Below, one piece after another: positions 31,302 to 37,360 of a DNA stretch of 37,360 nucleotides. Source of the DNA: an uncultured Spirochaetaceae bacterium (GTDB lineage: Bacteria; Spirochaetota; Spirochaetia; Sphaerochaetales; Sphaerochaetaceae). How positions within the stretch are numbered: the first letter of the stretch is position 1; each line of letters opens with the position of its first letter. The translations under genes were made by a program, and so were the position numbers. The stretch spans positions 1-37,360 of the forward strand of contig CALXKZ010000063.1 in NCBI GenBank assembly GCA_944389065.1, read 5' to 3'. The notes under the pieces were generated by a model. The model made no database searches. It was not told where the DNA came from and saw only the letters and a list, made by a program, of their open reading frames with translations.

Positions 31302-32585
31302 ATGTCAACATTAATCAGGAATGCAGAGATAATCCCGATGACAGAGCGGGATTGCCACTTCAGGGGTGATATCCTCATAGAGAACGGAAAGATCGCGGGC
31401 ATCGGAAGCATAAACAGAAAGGCCGATGAGACAATTGATGCCTCAAAGATGATTGCCCTTCCATCATTCGTGAATGCGCATACCCATAGTCCAATGGTCC
31501 TGATGAGGAATTACAAAGATACCTGCGAAGAGCTGATGAGCTGGCTTTCAGAGATATTCCCTATCGAGGATAAGCTTCAGGACGATGATATCTACTGGGG
31601 ATCAAAGCTTGCCATAGCAGAGCTCATACAGTCAGGATGCACCACATTCGCAGATATGTACTTCCAGTCGTGGAATACGGCAAAGGCAGTCAGGGAGACC
31701 GGAGCAAGGGCTGTTCTCGGGCTGACGCTATTCGGGGATGGAAAAGAGACAAAGAGACGCTTCAGGGAATTCGTACCGAGAATCGAGGCTGAAATCGGAG
31801 ACTGTGACAGAATCCGCCTTGATGCAGCTCCACATGCCATATATACCTGTACAGCAGAGACATATACCCTTGCCGCTGAATGGACAGCCGCACATCCTGG
31901 TCATTACCTCAGCACTCATCTTTCTGAAACAATGACCGAGGTCAATGACTCACTCAGAGACAACAAGCTCCGGCCTGCAGAATACCTTGATTCCCTTGGC
32001 ATATTCTCCGTCTCATGCTATCTAGCGCACTGCGTACACCTCTCAGATAGCGAAGCTGAGATGATAAGCAGACACAGCAGGGCTTCAATAGTCCATAACC
32101 CTGCATCAAACATGAAGCTTGCATCAGGCATCGCTCCCGTAAGGAAGTACAGAGAACTTGGCATCAATGTAGCACTGGGAACCGATGGCGCTTCATCAAA
32201 CAATAACCTATCGATGATAAAGGATGTGAATCTAGCAGCCCTTCTCTCCATCGTATCCAACATGACGCCATCTGCTGCAAAGCCATATGATATACTCGCA
32301 ATGGCGACGATAAATGGGGCGAAGGCGCTTGGGCTTGAGGATCGCATAGGAACACTTGAGGAAGGAAAGGATGCGGATATCCTCCTTATAAATACAGACG
32401 ATGTGAATATGACACCGCTCAATGACCCCCTCTCAGCAATAGTATTCGCTGCTGACAGAAAAAATATAGACACAGTATTCTGCAAAGGAGAGAAGCTCCT
32501 CGAGCATGGAACACTGACTACAATAGATAAGGATGAAGCAATAGCCAGAACGAATGAGTGCTGGCAGGACATCCTGAGGAGATAG
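31302..32585 (+). CDS. Amidohydrolase, MtaD/TrzA-like deaminase family
   Basis: A metal-dependent deaminase of the amidohydrolase superfamily; relatives deaminate S-adenosylhomocysteine, methylthioadenosine or related aminopurines. The 427 residues show the metal ligands His60 and His62 (NAHTHSP), STHLSET (about 204-210), the next His in LAHCVHL and the Asp of GTDGASSNNNLSM (about 290-302), all in family order. The start at MSTLIRNAEI fits the family; an earlier in-frame ATG lies before the terminator. No ribosome site precedes the ATG, but TACACT lies six bases upstream. The cupin gene follows after two bases, so these are cotranscribed. Confidence 0.9.
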   Translation: MSTLIRNAEIIPMTERDCHFRGDILIENGKIAGIGSINRKADETIDASKMIALPSFVNAHTHSPMVLMRNYKDTCEELMSWLSEIFPIEDKLQDDDIYWGSKLAIAELIQSGCTTFADMYFQSWNTAKAVRETGARAVLGLTLFGDGKETKRRFREFVPRIEAEIGDCDRIRLDAAPHAIYTCTAETYTLAAEWTAAHPGHYLSTHLSETMTEVNDSLRDNKLRPAEYLDSLGIFSVSCYLAHCVHLSDSEAEMISRHSRASIVHNPASNMKLASGIAPVRKYRELGINVALGTDGASSNNNLSMIKDVNLAALLSIVSNMTPSAAKPYDILAMATINGAKALGLEDRIGTLEEGKDADILLINTDDVNMTPLNDPLSAIVFAADRKNIDTVFCKGEKLLEHGTLTTIDKDEAIARTNECWQDILRR

Positions 32586-32587
32586 CA

Positions 32588-32917
32588 ATGGAAAGGTTTT
32601 TCTTTGATAAGGACATCGACGCAAAGGTCCTGGGACCGAAGAACAGAAGAAAGATACTGGCACATGACAAGGATCTCATGGCCTGTCATCTGTACTTCGA
32701 TGAAGGAGGCATAGGAGAGCCTCATAAGCATCCGCATACGCAGATTGCGCTGATTCTATCAGGCAAGTTCGAGTTCACTCTTGAAGGCAATAGCACTACG
32801 CTCTCAGCAGGCGACTCAGTATATATCCCTTCAAATGCCATCCACGGGCTTGTCTGCCTTGAAAAAGGAGAGCTTGTGGATATCTTCACCCCAGAGCGTG
32901 AGGATTTCCTGGAGTAA
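32588..32917 (+). CDS. Small cupin-domain protein
   Basis: A single-domain cupin of 109 residues, with the two metal-binding motifs EPHKHPHTQIALILSGKFEF (about 43-62) and GDSVYIPSNAIHGL (about 74-87). The three histidines and the glutamine are placed as in metal-binding cupins. Members bind small molecules or act as isomerases, so no reaction can be named. GAGGAG lies about eight bases before the ATG. It is the second gene of a three-gene operon between the amidohydrolase and the cyclophilin-like protein. Confidence 0.88.
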   Translation: MERFFFDKDIDAKVLGPKNRRKILAHDKDLMACHLYFDEGGIGEPHKHPHTQIALILSGKFEFTLEGNSTTLSAGDSVYIPSNAIHGLVCLEKGELVDIFTPEREDFLE

Positions 32918-32920
32918 GAC

Positions 32921-33268
32921 ATGGATATCTTACTGACTATCAATGGAAGGGAATACGAAGCAGAGATATCGGACAGCGAAACGGGAAGGGCCTTCATGGC
33001 TCTTCTCCCACTCTCTTTTGAGATGGAAGATGAGAATGGCAACGGAAAATGCCGCTATCTTTCAAAGAAGCTTCCTGTAAAGAGCGAGGCTATTGGCCAC
33101 ATCAATGCAGGCGATATAATGCTCTTCGGCCCATCCTGCCTCGTAATCTTCTACGACTCATTCGAAACATCTTACAGCTATACAAGGCTGGGAAGGATAA
33201 AGAATCCGGAGGATATCAAACGGATAGCCGGAAGAAGGGATGCGGACGTATCCTTCAGAATCATATGA
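32921..33268 (+). CDS. Cyclophilin-like fold protein (DUF369/Cyclophil_like type)
   Basis: The 115 residues resemble the small bacterial proteins with a cyclophilin-like barrel (LLTINGREYEAEISDSETGRAFMALLP start, INAGDIMLFGPSCLVIFYDSF in the middle). These lack known prolyl isomerase activity, and function is unknown. TGGAG precedes the ATG, three bases after the cupin stop. It ends the amidohydrolase operon. A hairpin shared with tyrS follows. Confidence 0.8.
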   Translation: MDILLTINGREYEAEISDSETGRAFMALLPLSFEMEDENGNGKCRYLSKKLPVKSEAIGHINAGDIMLFGPSCLVIFYDSFETSYSYTRLGRIKNPEDIKRIAGRRDADVSFRII

Positions 33269-33276
33269 AATGAATA

Positions 33277-33298
33277 AGGGCAGCTTTACCGCTGCCCT
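33277..33298. terminator. Hairpin between convergent genes, bidirectional terminator candidate
   Basis: AGGGCAGC and GCTGCCCT form an 8-bp stem around TTTACC. On the minus strand it is followed by TTATTCATTT, while the plus strand has no T run, so it should serve tyrS better than the plus-strand operon. Confidence 0.5.
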
Positions 33299-33302
33299 GC
33301 TA

Positions 33303-34553
33303 TCACTCTGGGATAACCCTCATATAGCGTTTCTTGCCAGCCTTGAGCAGGAACTCTCCATGCTCATCCAGATCGCTCTCTGAGAGCATCGTCTTCGGGT
33401 CAGTGATCTTATTGCCATTGACCTCTGCTCCACCCTGGGCGACAAGCCTTCTTGCATCACCGTTGGAAGCAGTAAGACCGGACTTCGTGTAGAGCTCCAG
33501 GATTCCGATGCCATCTGCAACCATATCCTTCGGAATGCTTACGGAAGGAATACCCTCCCTATCAGCTGCAGCTCCGCCACCAAAGAGCTTCTTCGCCGCA
33601 CTCTCTGCCTTCTCAGCTTCCTCCTCTCCATGGATTATCCTGGTAACCTCATATGCAAGCTTTGCCTTCGCATCATTGATGTTCCTCTTCGGATCCTCAT
33701 ACTCTGCAATCTCATCAAGGGACATGAATGTGAAGAGCTTCATGAAGCGCACAGCATCGGCATCAGCGACATTTCTCCAGTACTGATAGAAATCATATGG
33801 GGAATAGAGCTCAGGGGAAAGGAATACAGCACCTTTCTCGCTCTTTCCCATCTTCTTTCCATCGGCTCTCATAATGAGATTGAATGTAAGACCATAGCAC
33901 TGCTCTCCACCCATTCTCTGGATCAGATCTATTCCTGCAACGATATTGCCCCACTGATCAGCGCCGCCGATCTGAAGACGGCAGCCTGCAAGATCATTTA
34001 GCATCTTGTAGTCATAGGATTGCAGAAGCTGATAGTTGAACTCTATGAAAGAAAGCCCTCTCTCCAGACGTTGCTTCACCCCTTCGAATGTAAGCATGCG
34101 GTTGACTGAGAAATAGACACCTACTTCACGCAGGAACTTTATGTAATTCAGATCGACAAGCCAGTCAGCATTGTTCATCATCCTGGCTTTGCCTGAACCT
34201 GGAGCGGGATTGTCTGAGAAATCGACAATCTTTCCAAGCTGCTTCATGATATTCCCTACATTGGATTTTATAGCATCCTCTGAAAGGATCTTCCTCATCT
34301 CCGTCTTGCCCGATGGATCGCCGATAAGACCTGTTCCGCCACCTACAAGCGCTATGGGATTGTTCCCTGCCTCCTGCAGATGGTGCATCGCAAAGAATGG
34401 AACGATATGACCGACATGGAGCGAAGGACCTGTCGGATCAACTCCGCAGTAGAATGTCACAGGCTCTCTGTCCATCAGATCGGAAAGACCATCGAAATCC
34501 GTGCAGTCCTTGACGAAACCTCTATCAATAAGTACCTGAAGCCCTTTGTTCAT
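33303..34553 (-). CDS. tyrS: Tyrosyl-tRNA synthetase
   Basis: Class I aminoacyl-tRNA synthetase that charges tRNA-Tyr. The 416 residues have the HIGH-type motif HVGH (46-49), the tyrosine pocket around QSYDYKMLNDLAGCRLQIGGADQWGN, the KMSKS-type loop KMGKS (about 234-238) and a C-terminal S4 RNA-binding domain (TKSGLTASNGDARRLVAQGGAEVNG). The ATG overlaps the glyS stop by one base (TGATG), with AGAGGGG upstream in the end of glyS. It is the last gene of gltX-glyS-tyrS. Confidence 0.97.
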   Translation of the reverse strand: MNKGLQVLIDRGFVKDCTDFDGLSDLMDREPVTFYCGVDPTGPSLHVGHIVPFFAMHHLQEAGNNPIALVGGGTGLIGDPSGKTEMRKILSEDAIKSNVGNIMKQLGKIVDFSDNPAPGSGKARMMNNADWLVDLNYIKFLREVGVYFSVNRMLTFEGVKQRLERGLSFIEFNYQLLQSYDYKMLNDLAGCRLQIGGADQWGNIVAGIDLIQRMGGEQCYGLTFNLIMRADGKKMGKSEKGAVFLSPELYSPYDFYQYWRNVADADAVRFMKLFTFMSLDEIAEYEDPKRNINDAKAKLAYEVTRIIHGEEEAEKAESAAKKLFGGGAAADREGIPSVSIPKDMVADGIGILELYTKSGLTASNGDARRLVAQGGAEVNGNKITDPKTMLSESDLDEHGEFLLKAGKKRYMRVIPE

Positions 34554-35884
34554 CAGATTCCCCTCTGGTAGTTCTTCATAGCATCATGAATGAATGAAGA
34601 AAGCTTGTCAGCAGCAACGCGCTCCTGCTTCATCGAATCACGGAAGCGGACAGTTACTGTATGGTCCTCAAGTGTCTGGTAATCAACAGTTACGCAGTAC
34701 GGAGTACCGATCTCATCCATTCTCCTGTATCTTCTGCCGACAGCACCGCTCTGATCATAGAATGTGAAGAAATCCGAGCGGAGATCATGCTCAAGCTTCG
34801 TTGCATACTCTGCCAGTCCATCCTTCTTTACAAGCGGGAGAACAGCGACCTTGATCGGAGCAATTGCAGGATGGAAATGAAGAACTGTGCGGACATCTCC
34901 CTCAGGAGTTGCCTCCTCATCATATGCATCGCAGAGTGCCATGAGCACGTTCCTTGTGAGACCTGCAGATGTCTCTACGACATATGGTATGTACCTTTCC
35001 TGCGTCTCAGGATCGAGGTATGTAAGATCCTTTCCTGAGAACTTCTCATGCTGGGTAAGATCATAGTCGGTTCTGGAATGGACACCCTCAAGCTCCTGCC
35101 ATCCCATCGGGAACAGGAACTGGATATCATAGGCATCCTTTGCATAGAATGCAAGTTCATCCGGCCCATGCTGATGCCATCTCAGATGCTCAGGATGGAT
35201 TCCCATCTTCTTGTAGAATTCCATCCTCTGCTCCCTCCAGTACGGGAACCACTCCTCGTCTGTTCCAGGCTTGCAGAAGAACTGCATCTCCATCTGCTCG
35301 AACTCGCAGGAACGGAAGATGAAGTTCTTCGTGGTTATCTCATTGCGGAATGACTTTCCTACCTGTGCAATCCCGAATGGGAGCTTGACACGTGATGACT
35401 GAAGGACATTCTTGAAGTTCACATATATACCCTGTGCTGTCTCAGGTCTGAGATAGACAACAGATGCAGCATCTGCATTCGCTCCGATATGAGTCTGGAA
35501 CATAAGGTTGAAGTTCCTGGGTTCTGTGAATGTTCCCTTGTTGCCGCACACGGGACATGGAGCATTGAGATCGATCTGATCTGCGCGGAAACGTGACTTG
35601 CAGACCTTGCAATCTACCATGGGATCTGTAAAGTTCGACACATGGCCGGAAGCTTCCCATACACGAGGATGCATAAGAATCGAGGCATCGAGACCAACGA
35701 TGTTATCATGCATCTGGATCATTTCCTTCCACCAGAAGTCCCTGATATTGTTCTTGAGTTCTACACCCATCGGGCCATAGTCATAAGCTCCATTGAGACC
35801 TCCATAGATCTCGCTGGACTGGAAGATAAAGCCACGGCGGCGGCATAGTGATACGATTTTATCCATTGTTGCTGCTTCAGACAT
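34553..35884 (-). CDS. glyS: Glycyl-tRNA synthetase, single-chain (alpha2) type
   Basis: Class II synthetase for glycine. It is of the homodimeric type found in archaea, eukaryotes and some bacteria, not the alpha/beta tetramer. The 443 residues have the N-terminal RRGFIFQSSEIYGGLNGAYDYGPMGVELK, motif 2 (FRNEITTKNFIFRSCEFEQMEMQFF), an inserted zinc-binding CKVCKSRF...CPVCGNKG and a C-terminal anticodon-binding domain. The start at MSEAATMDK is one base after the gltX stop and has GAGGAG upstream; a longer frame would run into gltX. Confidence 0.97.
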   Translation of the reverse strand: MSEAATMDKIVSLCRRRGFIFQSSEIYGGLNGAYDYGPMGVELKNNIRDFWWKEMIQMHDNIVGLDASILMHPRVWEASGHVSNFTDPMVDCKVCKSRFRADQIDLNAPCPVCGNKGTFTEPRNFNLMFQTHIGANADAASVVYLRPETAQGIYVNFKNVLQSSRVKLPFGIAQVGKSFRNEITTKNFIFRSCEFEQMEMQFFCKPGTDEEWFPYWREQRMEFYKKMGIHPEHLRWHQHGPDELAFYAKDAYDIQFLFPMGWQELEGVHSRTDYDLTQHEKFSGKDLTYLDPETQERYIPYVVETSAGLTRNVLMALCDAYDEEATPEGDVRTVLHFHPAIAPIKVAVLPLVKKDGLAEYATKLEHDLRSDFFTFYDQSGAVGRRYRRMDEIGTPYCVTVDYQTLEDHTVTVRFRDSMKQERVAADKLSSFIHDAMKNYQRGI

Positions 35885-35885
35885 T

Positions 35886-37360
35886 TCAGTTCTCCTCAAA
35901 TAAGCTGAGGCCACGCATCAGGCGCTTTTCGGCTTCATCGAGCCCCAGAAGTCTAATAGAATCAAAAAGCGGTAATGAAACCGTTGAATTAGTTATTGCC
36001 ACGCGTATCGGCTGGAATACGCCATTTACCTTGATGCCGAGTTCCCCCGCAAGGGCTGAGAGCCTCTCCTCGATGCTCTCCTCTTTCTCTCCGTTCTTCA
36101 GTCCCGAAAGAAGGATCTCAGATCCAGCTTTAAGGGCTTTATGCGTACTCTCCTCATCAGATCCCTTTGCGATATACACGCTCTTATCCGTTACAGGCTT
36201 GTCCTCGAAAAGGAATGCTGTAAGCGGCACAACATCAGAAAGCACCTTCATCCTCTCCTTGACAGGAGGAACTATGAGAGATACAAGCTTCTTCTCATCC
36301 TCTGTAAGCGGATCATGGACATATCCTGCCTTCTGGAGGTATGGCGTGATAAGTGATGAGAGACGATTGTTATCACAGGCCCTGATATACTGGCCATTGA
36401 ACCAGTCAAGTTTCTTGTAATCGAATACAGCAGGAGCCTTATGGATTCCCTGAAGAGTGAAGCACTTCTCAAGGTCCTCCTTCGAGAAGAATTCAGTAGA
36501 ACCATCAAGTGACCAGCCTACGAGGGTCACGTAGTTCATTATCGCCTCAGGCAGATAACCCTTCTCGCGGAAATCGCGTACAGCAGTTGAGCCATGGCGC
36601 TTCGAAAGCTTCTGCCCGTCTTTCCCCATGACCATCGGCAGATGGCAATACTGAGGAATCTCCCAGCCGAATGCCTGATAGAGAAGAACATGCAGCGGTC
36701 CGGAAGGAATCCATTCCTGAGCTCTCATTATATGCGTGATATGCATCAGATGATCATCAACGACATTTGCAAGATGATATGTCGGGAATCCGTCGCTCTT
36801 GAGAAGGACAGGATCAGGAGAGATATCCCTGTTGCGCCTTGTTATATCCCCCATCAGGATATCATGGAAAGTCGTCTTGCCCTCTGTAGGAACGCGGAAA
36901 CGGATAACAGGCTTTATTCCCTGTGCCTCATACTCGGCCCGTTCTGCATCTGTAAGGTTCGCACAGTGCCTGTCATATCCCTGATACTCACTCTTGGATT
37001 CAGCCTGCTCCTTTCTGACTCTCTCCAGACGCTCAGGAGAGCAGTAGCAGTAATATGCCTTTCCCTCAGCTACCAGCTGTTCGGCATACTTCTTGTAAAT
37101 ATCAAAGCGCTCTGACTGGATATACGGACCATAAGGACCACCTACGACAGGACCTTCGTCCCACTTTATACCAAGCCATTCAAGAGTGCTATAAAGATCC
37201 TCAAGGGACTCGTCAGAGTACCTTTCCCTGTCAGTATCCTCAACACGGAGTATGAACTTACCCCCTGAAGCCTTTGCGAAGAAATAATTGAAGAGCGCAG
37301 TGCGCACACCCCCGATATGCTGAAGCCCTGTCGGGGACGGGGCATAACGAACGCGGACGT
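35886..37360 (-). CDS. gltX: Glutamyl-tRNA synthetase (N-terminus beyond the window)
   Basis: Class I synthetase that charges tRNA-Glu. The visible frame runs to the window end and starts inside VRVRYAPSPTGLQHIGGVRTALFNY, where HIGG is the HIGH-type motif; only a few residues should be missing. The KMSKS-type motif KLSKRHG, the zinc-free YCYCSPERLERVRKEQ region and the helical anticodon-binding part to the C-terminus are all present. The first visible internal ATG (37307) is not the real start, because coding continues beyond it. GltX can charge tRNA-Gln too when GatCAB is present, but that is not visible here. Confidence 0.96.
   Translation of the reverse strand, partial: VRVRYAPSPTGLQHIGGVRTALFNYFFAKASGGKFILRVEDTDRERYSDESLEDLYSTLEWLGIKWDEGPVVGGPYGPYIQSERFDIYKKYAEQLVAEGKAYYCYCSPERLERVRKEQAESKSEYQGYDRHCANLTDAERAEYEAQGIKPVIRFRVPTEGKTTFHDILMGDITRRNRDISPDPVLLKSDGFPTYHLANVVDDHLMHITHIMRAQEWIPSGPLHVLLYQAFGWEIPQYCHLPMVMGKDGQKLSKRHGSTAVRDFREKGYLPEAIMNYVTLVGWSLDGSTEFFSKEDLEKCFTLQGIHKAPAVFDYKKLDWFNGQYIRACDNNRLSSLITPYLQKAGYVHDPLTEDEKKLVSLIVPPVKERMKVLSDVVPLTAFLFEDKPVTDKSVYIAKGSDEESTHKALKAGSEILLSGLKNGEKEESIEERLSALAGELGIKVNGVFQPIRVAITNSTVSLPLFDSIRLLGLDEAEKRLMRGLSLFEEN

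Noticed and set aside
1..37360. CRISPR array, prophage, toxin-antitoxin or defence island
   Set aside because: No regularly spaced repeats, phage genes, nuclease or restriction genes, or small paired toxin-like genes are present; the only tandem repeats are the three 22-bp copies at an insertion-sequence end.

Overview
The window reads as a compact bacterial chromosome segment of roughly 45-50% G+C, with short intergenic gaps and many overlapping gene ends. Diderm envelope traits are visible: a patatin protein with a predicted outer-membrane barrel, a second barrel-like secreted protein, and a lipoprotein. The gene set would suit a host-associated spirochaete of the Sphaerochaeta/Treponema kind, but that placement is an impression from protein style. 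No taxonomic marker such as rRNA lies in the window.

Layout. 1-520: no intact gene; an insertion-sequence end with 22-bp repeats, a gene fragment and two terminators. 521-5223: a GMP synthetase made only of the ATP-pyrophosphatase part (-), a frameshifted RNA ligase gene, dus and a divergent purD-like gene (+). 5208-9773: heat-shock operon grpE-dnaK-dnaJ with rlmB coupled at its end (-). 9841-13527: promoter, TPP riboswitch and thiamine ABC transporter thiB-thiP-thiQ (+). 13572-14971: secreted barrel-like protein plus caspase-like lipoprotein (+). 14968-18290: htrA-uvrB (-). 18364-21284: DEAD-box RNA helicase coupled to UDP-galactopyranose mutase (+). 21285-23695: queH-cls and a TrpR-like regulator with its own promoter (-). 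23760-27276: TPR membrane protein (+), patatin-barrel protein (-) and a small unknown protein (+). 27268-29298: tRNA-Leu(CAA), a haemolysin-III family protein, ybaK, a nitroreductase and tRNA-Pro(CGG). 29513-33268: acyl-CoA-synthetase-like enzyme, then amidohydrolase-cupin-cyclophilin-like operon (+). 33303-37360: gltX-glyS-tyrS operon (-), with gltX cut by the window end.

Most genes are housekeeping: translation and tRNA quality (three aminoacyl-tRNA synthetases, YbaK, Dus, QueH, RlmB, two tRNAs), protein folding, DNA repair and thiamine uptake. No CRISPR array, prophage, toxin-antitoxin pair or recognisable new defence system was found.

The most notable signal is regulatory. Seven genes without a usable Shine-Dalgarno sequence carry a TANNNT -10-like box exactly six bases before their ATG, so transcription should start at the A of the start codon. 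In two of them an intrinsic terminator sits just upstream, leaving no room for a leader. Several others come close to this layout. This points to widespread leaderless mRNAs in this organism.
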